From Nephrocerus scutellatus (Eukaryota; Arthropoda; Insecta; Diptera; Pipunculidae): DNA of 64,000 nt. The stretch lies in NCBI GenBank assembly GCA_947095585.1, contig OX352766.1, positions 124,001 to 188,000 on the forward strand. Direction: 5' to 3'. How positions within the stretch are numbered: position 1 is the stretch's first letter; each line of letters begins with the position of its first letter. Shown one piece after another: positions 1 through 11,759 of this stretch. Both the position numbers and the translations under genes were made by a program. A model generated the notes under the pieces. That model was not told where the DNA came from. It searched no databases and saw nothing but the letters and a program-made list of their open reading frames with translations.

Positions 1-289
1 AACTCATCACAAACATGGACACAAACCACTCTACTTTGACAGCGTTTGGGATTTTTTTTGCCATATGAGTGCGAATCGTAAATGAGGTTGTGTCAAAAGA
101 CATGACATCAATTGGCAGCACCAGAAATTGAGTTCTGCTAGGCGCCCTTTTTTTTTTGTATAACGTGCTACGGGTGCGGCACACTTGCTGCTTATAAACG
201 CATTGCAAACGCTGAGCCTGGAATGGTTGCTCATATATCGTGCCACTGAGAAAAAAAAGAGAATTTTTCCGTTGTTCAGTCATATTTAC

Positions 290-3061
290 CAAATTGCTGC
301 TGTGGTTGTTGGCCTCCTTGCTGTTGCTGTTGCTTTCCTGTAAATTGCACTGCACTTCCAGTTTTGCTAGGTACTGCTTCCGCTGCTGCTGCTGCAACCG
401 CTGTCGATGTTGTTGTGACAATCTGTTTCGGATGTAAAACCGTCAACGTAAGGGTGAACTCGGCGCTTTTGAACTGTAAATTAAGCTGCGAGCAGGACAA
501 CTTAAACACCCGATTGAGGTAATAGGCCGGCTTCTTGTTGCTGTAAACAAGAGCCTTCAGCACGTCCAAATAATTGGTGGTTGTGTCAAAGCCAATCATT
601 TCGACGCCATCCTTGTTGATGTTCGTTTTAATGTCTAACGTCGATGATAGGGACTCGTCGCCGTCAACTTGGATCTCCTCATGGTCTGGGTTCAAACTGG
701 GAAATACGATCACACTGCAAGAGTCCAAGCTTTGTAGATTCTTTGACAGAAGACGCCCACCAGACACAACACTGATATTGATGTTGCCCAAAATGCGAAC
801 ACCCTGCTTGATCTCCGGATAAGACACCAAGTTGTTGGAGTTTCCGCTAATAACGATTTTCGTCTTTTCCTGCTGTTCAGCCGGAATAAGAGAGTCAGGG
901 GCGTCGTTGTTGTTGTCGGTGGCGCCGCCGACGGCTATGGCGGCAGCAGCGGCCGCTCCTGCCAGCGATTCCGAAGAAGATGACGCTCTTTGAATGTCGA
1001 GGAAATCTCGCGTTGACGCAATCGATCCAATCGGCTCATTGACCATAATGTACGTCTCGACAGTGGGAAGGCGCACAGCGCTTTGATTTATGCACATCAT
1101 CGTCGCCCTGACTTCAATGTTACGTCTACCGATGGTTGGGTTTGGCTTTGTGTTAATGTACTGGATTTTTTGTAGCAAAGCTTCGATATTCGCCTTATTG
1201 GCGCCTTCAATGTAGATCTCGTTTAATTGGGCATTCGACTGAACTTGCTGGTCTGCCTCGAGTACCTTCTCGGGCGGTGGCACCAAGTGCTCAGCACAAT
1301 TGGTACCGCACTTGACATCAGCCTTAGAGAGAACACTGTTAAGCGAGAGCTTTATCTCGGATATATCACCACTAAAGCCGTGCTTCAATCGGCTCTCTGA
1401 GCTCTGGTAGCAAGCGCCCACAGTTAATGTGGTGTTGACACCGTGAGCGGCATGCAATGGCCAATCGTCAATAACCTCCGGATTGCTGTGGCGATCCTCG
1501 ACAGAGTTTTCAAATTTCATGCCGTCAATGAAGAGTTCCACCTTGGACGACTGGTCTACATTCAGGACATAGTGATGCCATTCGTTGTCACAGACCTGCG
1601 GGATCTTCCAACGCCACTCAGCCGGACTGAAGATGTTCAAGTCGCCCTCGTTGAAGTTCTTACGCAACAGCAAGATAAGACGGCAGTTACGCACGAACAA
1701 AGCCATGTGGTGACGGTTCATTTCTGCAAAGAGGTATGGGAGAGAGTGAAAGAGAGTTGAGCGTGAGGAGGAGATCTCTCTCCATTGTTCATAGCGTCCC
1801 CCACTTACTGTGATCGTCCGCGCTGCAAACGATATGTTCCTTGGCGTGTTTGTTGGCTGTGGCAAGACTGAAATGGCGGAAAATTGTCACAATGCTGAAC
1901 GGGCGAACGGCAAAATCATGACGGGGTACAATGCTGTCCGGCACAATAACACCGGACGAGCCGTCGAAATGAAAAACTGGCTCGAAACCCTCATCGTAAC
2001 TAAGGTCCTTGGTCCATTCGGTACCGCGTGGCAACAAATCGATCAACGAATTGCCCGGAGTACAGTTGGTGATATCGCGGTCGCACCCGAACGAGATATG
2101 TTTGGTCTGCAAAAGAGAAGAAAGCAAAAAAAAAACATACAATTCCCAGGAGATATCTTCACTCCTCAAATTACCTTCAAAGCGATCGACGTGCGGATGT
2201 TTATCCCCTCTCCGTCACAGTACATGTCGCACAGTTCTAAGCGGGCATTCGGGAATAGCGACAGACTCTCCGTGGAAACAGTCTGAAATATAAAAGTCAT
2301 TAGTAACCCACACCCACACACAACAACACTGTCACACACTCACCGTATAATCGATGCGTTCTGGAATTCCGAATAGGCGCGGCTCACACACCCGCCTGAC
2401 TTTGATACTGACCATGATCGGCGCTGATTCCTTCATTGCGCAATCATACGCGACAACCGACAAGATATGATTGTGGGAAGCCTTGTGCGAGAGCGGCTCC
2501 GTATTCTTGATGGAGCCCTCATTGTCAATGGTGAACGGCTGATCATTGTTCAAAATCTCGTACTTGCAGACGTCACCGAACAGCGGCGTGCAATCCTTGT
2601 CCGTCGCCTCGACACGAATGATCTCCTTGTAGAGGCGGCCCTCATCAACTTCCGTCACATAAGATGGCTGCAAAAATGTCGGAGCATACTCGTTAATGTC
2701 GATTACCGAAATATGCACATTAGCACTGGCCGAGTGCGTGCTGTCACAAAAGATGGCGACAATTTCGAAGTGATAGCTCTTGCGCTTCTCACAGTTGAGT
2801 GTGCGCCGAGCCTTGAGAATGCCCAAATTGTTGACCAATTCGATCTGGAGAACGGAGTGAAGAGTGAGTGTAGTGAGTGATGTAGTTACAAATTATTATC
2901 GTCGCAGTAATACAATACCTGGAATGGAATCTCATGATAGGGTTTCTTCAGGATTCGAAAATCACAGATTTTCTCCTCGTCCACTTTGATGAGCGGCGTT
3001 ATTTCCACGAGTGTCTCGTTCTCTCTGATCAGACCATGGTAAGACTTCTCGAGGACATGTT
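290..3061 (-). CDS. Cals: Calsyntenin (Cals), coding exons 2-6; 3' part of gene beyond left edge
   Basis: Calsyntenins are type I membrane proteins of neurons that act in synapse organisation and kinesin-linked vesicle transport. Exons read on the minus strand: 3061-2919, 2844-2344, 2282-2175, 2106-1809, 1723-290. Each has AG/GT borders and the phases join exactly (143, 501, 108, 298, 1434 nt). Exons 2-3 carry two cadherin repeats, with the calcium-binding patterns DINEYAP, VDEG and ATDKDC. Exons 5-6 carry a laminin-G domain (FHFDGSSGV, then MNRHHMALFV, CDNEWHHYVLNVD, VGACYQ). Exon 6 continues into the calsyntenin-specific ectodomain (KFEN..., FKLSCSQLN). A low-complexity stretch (Ser, then Ala8, then Asn/Asp) and a Gln-rich end are family-atypical padding. 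The last exon ends at a donor at 290 in phase 1, so the transmembrane helix and kinesin-binding tail are outside the window. Family identity is secure; small shifts of splice borders are possible. Confidence 0.94.
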
Positions 3062-3234
3062 CTACAAGGGATAAAACGAGAGAGGAGGAGGCAAAATGTT
3101 GCCGTCAATTTGTTCACACAAAGTGTAGGTGGGTGTAGGGTAAGTACTAAATATTTGTCGCAAACAGCACACCACCGATGATGCCATCGTTGTGTAACGA
3201 GAAGGATCATTGTGTATTAATATGAAGGGATGGT

Positions 3235-3540
3235 TATTTATTTATTTATTTAGTCTTAGATATAAACAGACTTAAAAAAAACCTAAAAACTTAGATTTAC
3301 AAGAAATTATATGAGAAACTGATTATCTAAATAAATCGAGCAGCAGTGTTTTAAACGCTAATTGTGCTGTGAAAAAATCGATCAGCTTGCAACAGAACAT
3401 TTAGCGATGGGATCATTCAACAAAAAGTTCCTGTTGCAATGAGTACCTAATGTAAAAAGGGTCCCTGGGAGCGCAAAGGCATTTCAGGAGGCGGGGCAAT
3501 CAATGGAGTCTGTAAATACGTCCCTAACAAAATTTAACAA
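3235..3540. other. Unassigned AT-rich segment
   Basis: TTTA repeats and A-rich runs lead into a sequence without frames. It may be the 3' tail of a retroelement, but no diagnostic motif is visible. Confidence 0.3.
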
Positions 3541-3670
3541 GAGAATCTCTCTGGTCTTCTGTGGTCACTTTTCATAGACAACCTTCTAGCCAATCTACAA
3601 AGATCAGGCTATATCGCCATTTTGATTAGCATACACCTCTTAGAATGGTGCAGTAGAGAAGGGCTTTCAC
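3541..3670 (+). mobile_element. Fragment of I-group non-LTR retrotransposon
   Basis: Plus-strand translation gives LWSLFIDNLLANLQRSGYIAI in broken frame. It matches the stretch at 32310-32350 (DLHRSGYIAIG), so both are remnants of the same reverse transcriptase family. The relic at 3640-5150 abuts it. Confidence 0.5.
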
Positions 3671-5150
3671 ATTCAACATCATATTTGGCTCTACAACAGG
3701 TGTCCGGTACTGGCCTCCCGCAAAAAATCTCTCCACCGGTCCCGATTTTGAGCCGATGTCATCCAGTTTGGTATCCCTGGACATCTGGTCGTCCTGGTCT
3801 ACGCCATCCTTCCAGCCTCGCTGTCGTGTACCATAAATCTTACCGCAAAGGACTTTCCAAGCAGGATTCTCTTCGCTCAAGCGAGCTAGCTGTCCTGCCA
3901 ACGGGAGCCTACCGAGCTTAATTCTCTTCACGATGTCGACATCGCGGCAATGCTCATCATTAAAGAGTGTCCGGAATCGTCCTTCCTCACATACGGGGCC
4001 AACAATTATCCATACGACTTTTCTCTCGAACGCGGCTAAAAGGTCAGAATGCTTTTTGCTAAGCACCCAAGTCTCGGATCCATATGTAAGTACTGCTATG
4101 ACCATTGGCTTATATACCAGCAGCTTGGATGTTATGGTTAAGTTCTTGGATTTGAAGAGAAGGCTCTGCTGGCTTAAAGCAACCGTGCTCGTATTTCTAC
4201 TTCCATGCTGTTATCGGCTGCTATAGTTGACCCGAGATAGTTAAAGGATTGCACTGCGCTTCAAAGTCGCGCTCCACTATTTGAATTGCGGGACCAATGT
4301 TGGATCATATAACGTCGCAAACGTATGGACACCATGTACTTTGTTTTGCTCTCATTTATGTGCTGCGCCAGATTTCATGCCGCATGTTCTGTGATCTGGA
4401 TGAAAGCTTCCTGTACAGCTCTTGGATTTCTACCAACGATGTCAATATAGTCTGCGTAAGCCCGTATCTGAATGGACTTATAGAGGATTGTTCCTCTCGC
4501 CGTTAAGTCAGATAATGGGATCATTTTCTATATAGCCAGGTTGAAGAGGACGCAGGGCAGTCCATCCCCTTGTCGGAGTCCGTTATAGATGTTGAATGGG
4601 CTTGATAGTGATCCGGATATTTTTACTCGGCTAATAACACTGGTCATGGTCAATCTACATAGTTGTGTCAGTTTATTTGGGATGCCGAATTCTCTCTGGC
4701 CTTTATAAAGTTCTACTCTGGCTATGCTATCGTAGAACTCGCTTTAAAGTCTATAAAAAGATGGTTTAGTGAGTTGTGAAACTCTAGACATTTTTCCATC
4801 ACCTGCCTAAGGGTGTAAATCTGATCAGTTGTGGATTTGCCTAAGATGAAGCCACACTGGTATGGACTTTAGCGTATGGGGCTATCCTGTCTTGAAGGAT
4901 AGAGAAGAAAATCTTATACGCGGTACTCAATAACGTTAGACCACGATAATTGCTGCATTTTGTGATATCTCCCTTCTTATGTATGGGGCACAGGATGCCT
5001 CTTCGCCAGTATTCTGGCATCGCTTCTTCTTCCCATACTTGCACTATTATTTCATGAATTGCTTGGTGTATTGCGGCCCCTTGTTTTAATTAGGTCACTG
5101 GGATACCATCTATGCTTGTTGGCGGCAGCATAGTGTGGTCTTCGGTCATT
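3640..5150 (-). mobile_element. RTE/endonuclease-RT type non-LTR retrotransposon relic
   Basis: Read on the minus strand, motifs appear in the order expected for an RT: CPIHKKGD then CSNYRGLTLLS (4980-4890), FIDFKASYDS (about 4750), NGLRQGDGLPCVLFNL (about 4560), RAYADYIDIVGRN (about 4440), and a C-terminal YGSETWVLSK with FERKV (4085-4000). Frames are broken repeatedly and the catalytic YADD is YADY, so it is dead. A second copy with near-identical sequence lies inverted at 11760-12310. Confidence 0.75.
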
Positions 5151-5339
5151 GGTGGAGCCTCAAATTCCTCAGTTGGCCGGCCATTGTACTCGCAACGACC
5201 AAATTATTGCTTGCTGCCATCTCTATGACTCGTTGTCCATTGTCATTAGTTTTCTCGTTCTACTTGGAGTAGGAAGAAACATCCGGGTACTCCTCTGTGA
5301 CTGTCAAGGTTGGATCTGTTTAGGGAGACATATTTCATA

Positions 5340-6360
5340 ACTCTGCCACTAAGTACATACTATCCTTCATTAGCGAGGTAGTAAGTCTCGGCGGAGGGAC
5401 ATAAGTCCCAAAAAAAAGCGTGCGTAAAACCATCGGAAGGAAATTGGTTCTTCAACCAAAGATGGCCATCTGGCTGTACACAGTTGCTGTACGGCCAATT
5501 CTTACCTATGCATCGCTGGTCTAGTGACTAACGCCAGTCAACTCAGCAGATTACAGCGATCAGCAGCAGTCGGCATCACAGGAGCTCTACGGTCATGTCC
5601 GACCGAGCCCCTTAACACAATCTTGCACCTATTACCTACTGAGATATTTATCAGCGACGTTGCGACGTGCAGTGCAATACGACTCAGAGAATCTGACCGG
5701 TTGGTGACTTGGCCATACGGGTACTGAAATATACTGCAGAAAGTACCATCATCTACTGACTACTGCATCCCTAAACTTAGCTTCAACTCCTCCTTCAGCG
5801 TCGAGTTTCCTACCGGGGGAAACTAAAAGGATGCGGCAGTAATGAGGCAATTTGGCGCAACAATATTCACGGACGGATCGAAGATGAAGGATGGGTCGGT
5901 GCAACTATCTTCTCGGATGATCTAAATCTGTCAAGAAAATACAAGCTACCCGATTCAGCTAGTACCTTTCAGGCAGAGATTCTGATGATAATTAGGGGGG
6001 CCTGCAGGGCTCACTAACGCCAAAATCGTAAGGGTTGGCATATGTGGCAATCTGCCATAAGAGCGATTCATGCGACCACCGTAAACTCGAAACTCGTACA
6101 ACAGTGCTAAGTAGAACTGGCCTCGATCAGCCAATTCCTTGATATCACCATAGTATAGAGGGAAATTATAGGGCGAATGAATTGGCTAAGTTGGACGTCG
6201 GAGACCGGCTCTATGGAGAGGTTTAGCTGTCCAATGAGCTCAGTCAAGGAACAAATTCTCTCATTTTTTCAATACTAAGTCACAGCTTAGGTGGAGCAGT
6301 CTGTCGAACTGCGCCATACCAAGAGTGATGTGGCCATCATATAGCAAAAGTAAGTAACTT
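5340..6360 (+). mobile_element. I/R1-group non-LTR relic with RNase H remnant
   Basis: Plus-strand frames show PILTYAS (about 5500), SRLQRSAAVGITGALRS (5540-5590), IRLRESDRLVTWPYGY (5680-5725) and an RNase H start TIFTDGSKMKD (about 5860). The continuation FSDDLNLSRKYKLPDSAS (about 5915-5965) is intact. Stops and shifts occur throughout. Confidence 0.65.
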
Positions 6361-7480
6361 CAACTGTTCACTGTTCGCTCGAGAAGAGTTTGTTGTCGTT
6401 TAAGAAATGACTCCGAATGAGAACGAATCTACTCGGAGTATTAAATGCATAGGAAGTATCCAGGAGCAGGAGCAGCAGAGAAGAATTCCTTTAATTGCTT
6501 GGTTTTCATGGGGCGTCGATTTATTTAGGCCACGCGGTGTGCTGCTGAGCTGAATAGACGACAATATGCACATAGGGACATTATCGGCTGCCACTCATTA
6601 TACTCGTAGCTGAAAAAATTCCTACATATTCTGGATCTGAGGAAAAAAATTCTTCTGCCCACACAGTGCCGCCTGCTAGCTAGCCTAAGCCCTAGGGAGC
6701 GTCAGCAGGAGAACTTTTGTCTACGTCAGCTTAGTAGTGCATCTCCGCAATCCGGTTCGTCGGGTTTTTTGGCGTGTGATGGAGGAAGGGTGGGTAGTGT
6801 GAATGGGGTAAGGGATATGCATCACTGCGTTTGCAGTTCCTATACGGGTGGGCGGCGGGCGTGATTCTTAGTACGCCGCTGGACCACTGTCGCATCAGTG
6901 TACATCAGACATTTTTTTATATGTGAATGGGTGAATGCGTGAATGCGGGAATGTGTGAATAAGAACGGAGGAGCAGTAGGAGCTGCTGCTGTGACTTCTT
7001 CTCTCTCTCTTTTTATGTACCATTATTACAATTTACGAGTGAGCATTGCATCGCTGCTGCGGGTTAAAAAATAGCACCATGGCCATCGATTTAGAATAAA
7101 TGGGTAGCTTTTACGGTGCAGTCGATGCAGCCTTGCGAGGCTCTGTCTATTGCTGCTGGTGATGATTCATTTGTTTGTCTCACTCCTCTCGCTTACCCCG
7201 GGAGCAGCGAGTAGTGACTTACTTGGGTGACTTTTATCCACCAGTCGACCTTTTGTTGAACAACATATTATCGATTCATCTGCACTATGCACTATGCACA
7301 CGAAACGTGAACCAGTTATTATTCATAATTTAGAGTGAATTTAGTTCACTAATTTTTGTTGGGCTTATGTTTGCTTGCTTGCTAGCTTTGCAGAACTGTC
7401 TGTCACCTTCAGGTCCTTGATGCGGTTGTGTAATCGGAACGAGTGAATAAGTGACCTAGGTGCAGAGCGGGTCACGCTAA
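6361..7480. other. No recognisable gene
   Basis: Mixed-composition sequence with short simple repeats (GAATGn near 6925, TTGCTn near 7370). No conserved frame or repeat family was recognised. The left part may be the tail of the retroelement before it. Confidence 0.4.
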
Positions 7481-8560
7481 ATGACAGCAATGTGCTGGGA
7501 CAAGGTGTTATCCGAACCGAGCCGAGGATCGACCAGGAGGGGTGCCCATTTAAATAGCCCAGTCTTGATCGGAGCCCTCTGGATACCTGGTGACCTCCAG
7601 TTGTATCCGGCCTTACCTGAGTATTTCGGATCTCTGCCCGGGCGAACCAGGCTTTTTCCGATACTCGTGGGATCTTTATGATTTTTTTATTTTTATTTAT
7701 TTATCTCCACTCTCAACTCAACTCTCCAAAGGCCGAAAACCGAGACCGGTGATCAAAGTAAAAGTGCTTTCTGAGCCTAAGGCTCCAACTCCTGGGACCA
7801 GCAATGCCAAACTCCTTCCTTTGGGCAAGCGGCAATATAGAGAGCGTCGTTCGGCCCATAGGATATTAGAAAGGTAGGCAGAGACCACTATGGGGCAGCT
7901 TACGAAGGAGCAGGCAGACTCTTTAGCATGGGCGAAAAAAAAGGCTGACTACCGTCAGAAACCCTGGAAGGGGACTCCGTGCCGAAATGGCAGAGGTCTC
8001 TGGATGAGGTGGACGCAGCCGGAAGTGAAAAAGCCAAATGTATGAGTCGGGAGCTCTAAAGCAGGAATTAATGCGGATAATTCATTCCAGTAATCCGAAT
8101 CTTCCGACCAAAAACTGGAAAATTCTTAAACAAGAAGAAGCTAAGGATGATGACTCTATATTGAAACCATGTTAATCAACGAGGAGTCCTTAGCACCACC
8201 ACTTTCTGCGTCTAAGGGGGTTATAGACTTCGGTTTCGATTCATTAACCTTCCTTCCTTCCTTCTTAAAGTCTTTAAGAAGGATGAAGCCGACAAAGCTA
8301 CTGGGGGTCAAAAACCAAAAGAAGTCCAGCCTCTTCAATGGGAGGTTGCCACTGCAGTTGACAGCGACAGTCGGTCCAGCGAAAACCTGATTATTAGAAT
8401 GAACTATTGAGTCCGAAGAAGAATGTATGTCAGATTGATTGGGGAAGCATTACAGTCATAGAGGCCTTGAGGAACGATAGTAAGTTAGTTAGTTAAGTTA
8501 GTAAGTTGGGTAAGTGCTATTTATTATGATTAAAATCCTACAAATAAACGTACATTATTC
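7481..8560 (+). mobile_element. Possible ORF1/5' region of a non-LTR retroelement
   Basis: Open stretches encode Pro/Arg/Lys-rich protein (KGRKPRPVIKVKVLSEPKA, then GKRQYRERRSAHRILER and EQADSLAWAKKK), a composition usual for ORF1 nucleic-acid-binding proteins of I-group elements. No zinc knuckle is visible, so the call is tentative. Confidence 0.35.
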
Positions 8561-8639
8561 CAAGGTCCGAATCGGCAGAAGACCGAAGAAGGATCTGTGG
8601 GCTCACTTTGAAGGGGTACAAAAACCTACATTAATGTAA

Positions 8640-9910
8640 GATCGAAAAGGTCAGATCATAATGAGAAAATATGAGATGTTGTTTAGGTTTGAGTTTGAGA
8701 ATATGAGAGCTCTTTAGGGAGTTTTGTGGGGGTTTGAGGAGAGTTTGAGATAAATCGGCACATTTTAATAAAACCTTGTTTTGAAAAGGGGGGAGTCTTC
8801 TTCATATAGACTAATGACAGAATATGAGATGCTCTTTAGGGAGTTTTGTGGGGGTTTGAGGAGAGTTTGAGATAAATCGGCACATTTTAATAAAAGCTTG
8901 TTTTGAAAAGGGGGGAGTCTTCTTCATATAGACTAATGACAGAATATGAGATGCTCTTTAGGGAGTTTTGGGAGGGGTCTTTAGGGTTTCTTGGGTGGGT
9001 CTCAAGACACATATGTACCACCTTAAGACTCCATCAAGGCCCACCGAACAGACTAATGACAATGAATATGAGATGCTCTTTAGGGAGTTTTGTGGGGGTT
9101 TGAGTAGAGTTTGAGATAAATCGGCACATTTTAATAAAAGCTTGTTTTGAAAAGGGGGGAGTCTTCTTCATATAGACTAATGACAGAATATGAGATGCTC
9201 TTTAGGGAGTTTTGTGGGGATTTGAGAAGAGTTTGAGATAAATCGGCACACTTTAATAAAAGCTTGTTTTGAAAAGGGGGGAGTCTTCTTCATATAGACT
9301 AATGACAGAATATGAGATGCTCTTTTGGGAGTTTTGTGGGGGTTTGAGGAGAGTTTGAGATAAATCGGCACATTTTAATAAAACCTTGTTTTGAAAAGGG
9401 GGGAGTCTTCTTCATATAGACTAATGACAGAATATGAGATGCTCTTTAGGGAGTTTTGTGGGGGTTTGAGGAGAGTTTGAGATAAATCGGCACATTTTAA
9501 TAAAAGCTTGTTTTGAAAAGGGGGGAGTCTTCTTCATATAGACTAATGACAGAATATGAGATGCTCTTTTGGGAGTTTTGTGGGGGTTTGAGGAGAGTTT
9601 GAGATAAATCGGCACATTTTAATAAAAGCTTGTTTTGAAAAGGGGGGAGGGAGTCTTCTTCATATAGACTAATGACAGAATATGAGATGCTCTTTAGGGA
9701 GTTTTGTGGGGGTTTGAGGAGAGTTTGAGATAAATCGGCACATTTTAATAAAAGCTTGTTTTGAAAAGGGGGGAGTCTTCTTCATATAGACTAATGACAG
9801 AATATGAGATGCTCTTTAGGGAGTTTTGGGAGGGGTCTTTAGGGTTTCTTGGGTGGGTCTCAAGACACATATGTACCACCTTAAGACTCCATCAAGGCCC
9901 ACCGAACCGC
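8640..9910. repeat. 122-bp tandem array, about ten units
   Basis: The marker AGACTAATGACAG recurs at 8808, 8930, 9174, 9296, 9418, 9540, 9666 and 9788. Spacing is 122 bp, except 244 between the second and third (one variant unit lies between) and 126 where four bases are inserted. Units contain a G-rich stretch (GAGTTTTGTGGGGGTTTGAG) and GATAAATCGGCACATTTTAATAAAA. A block near 8903-9050 recurs at 9761-9906, 858 bp apart, including the array-end sequence, so part of the array was duplicated with its border. Confidence 0.9.
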
Positions 9911-10210
9911 TCCAAAATCCTCTTAAAACCCCTCTTTAGACCGCATTGAGACTCACGAAGAACCTATCAAGCTCTCCACCCAATAATAATAATACTCGTC
10001 GCAACAGACCGACTTATTCAGAGAATTGTAATGAAAAAAAATGGAGGTTTGGGCCCAACACGACTTTCTTTTACGGACGGGGCCGGAATCTCCAGTAAAT
10101 GTATATTCAATTTTTTAAAAGATAGTAAAATGCGTGAATGAATGATATATAAGCCGACAGAAAGACAGACTAACACAGGCAAGTAAGTATGAACGCATTT
10201 AATAAAAGAA
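9850..10210 (+). mobile_element. C-rich minisatellite and tail of element family M (copy 1)
   Basis: After the 122-bp array the strand bias flips to C-rich, degenerate CTCTTAAAACCCC-like units. A tail CCGACAGAAAGACAGAC, then CAAGTAAGT and GCATTTAATAAAAG, follows at about 10155-10210. The same tail closes the copies at 15955 and 19710. Confidence 0.5.
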
Positions 10211-11032
10211 ACTATTCAAACTTCATTTTCTTTCTTTTTCCTTTTGCGCCACCCTGTATCATGCCTGGTATTGGTATTCTTCAACGCCAACGCCTTATTG
10301 GACGAGGTGGGGGTGGGAGGGGGGCGGGGATTGACACAGCGAAGCGAAATTAATATTCATGAGCAGCACTGATATAGATTTTTATTTTTGTTTTGTGAAA
10401 AACAGAAACTCTGTGATTTTCGTTCGACTTTGGTTCGCTTTCCTGCTGTGAAGACAAAGTGCCGCATACTCGACATTCGAATTCAGTGTAGTGTCGTTTT
10501 CTCCACGATCACAACCCAACAACAACGCCGCTACAACAACAACAACAGAAGAACCTCGAACCCAATCAGTTGTGAAATGAATCTTTTCGTTTTTCTTCTC
10601 GAGTGGCGGTGGCGGTGTGACAGTCACGATACATGACATAGTTTTGGTGTTTTATTTTTATTTTTGAAAAATCAATAGCAGATCGACAGCAACCGACGCG
10701 GTTTGTTTCATCCTCGACACCTCCCCCCCTCCAACCATTAATATCCCGAAATAACAAGAAATTATCTCCTCTCGGCACGTGTCGCCGTCGCGTCGTTTCC
10801 CCCTCGCATAGTGAAGACCATTGATGGATTCTGCATTTCTCTTAGACAATGTGTGTGTCGGCAACAGTGTGACATTATAAACTCCTATGATCAGCATCGG
10901 ACGTTGCCCAATATGCATTCGATAGCATTCATACACTCATACATACAGAACAGGGAACAGCAGCAGCAGAAGCGGGACAAATTTTTATGCTTCTCGTTTT
11001 TGTTTATCCCTTTCCAATTATGTCACAATCAG
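10211..11032. other. No recognised coding region; leader-like sequence
   Basis: The stretch contains CGAATTCAGTGTAGTG (about 10480), an initiator-like word on the plus strand, followed by CAACAACAA-rich sequence resembling fly 5'UTRs. No donor or coding exon could be tied to it. Confidence 0.25.
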
Positions 11033-11075
11033 TACACACACACACACACACGCACACACACACACACACGCACGC
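11033..11075. repeat. CA microsatellite
   Basis: Alternating CA with occasional CG steps over about 40 bp. Confidence 0.9.
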
Positions 11076-11504
11076 TTATGTTTTCATTTCGTTGCTCCGG
11101 TCGGACGGTCTGTCGTTCTGTCGTTCTGTCGGTCGATCCCATAAACCAATGCATTCGCATTCGTCAATCAACATTGTGCACGGTACGCTACAGAAATAGA
11201 ACACTCGACACAATATTGCGTTAACAGATTGTTAAGAACTGTTATTTTAGTCCGTCTTTCGAATGGGGGCGGGCGGCAGGGGGTTAAGACTTGAAATGGA
11301 GGCTAGATATTGCGCATGGTTGAAATTAGTGTTGAGTGTTGCTTAAGAAATGTGTTATATATACTTAGAGATATATAGAGACACATGGTATAATGGTATA
11401 TTGGAGTGTGTCACAATGTACCTGTAAGCAGTGTGTATGCCAACATAAAGCTCCTTGGTGCTCGCAATAGGTGGCGTCGGTGGGTAACGCTGATGAATTA
11501 TTTT

Positions 11505-11590
11505 TTTGAAATTCTCTACATTAAGTTCGCGTGCCCGTTTGTTTGTTTGTTTGTGGTCGGCTGGCTGGCTGGCCAAATCTTGAGATAAAT
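11505..11590 (-). repeat. Truncated Rep-A end
   Basis: AATTCTCTACATTAAGTTCG and CGTGCCCG followed by TTTG repeats match the terminal part of the Rep-A family seen at 49790, 54180 and 61790, here in reverse orientation. Confidence 0.6.
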
Positions 11591-11759
11591 TTTTTTCACA
11601 CGCTAATAGACGAAAGTGACTCTTTCATACACTATCCACCTAGCTTCTAAAGTAGCCGTTATACTAGTGAGTTAACATATAAAATACTTTTGTTATTAAA
11701 TGCAGTCACAGCGAATATAGCGATTCCCAGAGTAATTTTGCATGCCGCATTATAACATC

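Noticed and set aside
1810..2286. 158-residue plus-strand frame opposite Cals
   Set aside because: Antisense shadow of Cals exons and crosses their splice sites.
8640..9910. CRISPR-like array of regularly spaced repeats
   Set aside because: The repeats are contiguous 122-bp satellite units without unique spacers, and the genome is eukaryotic.
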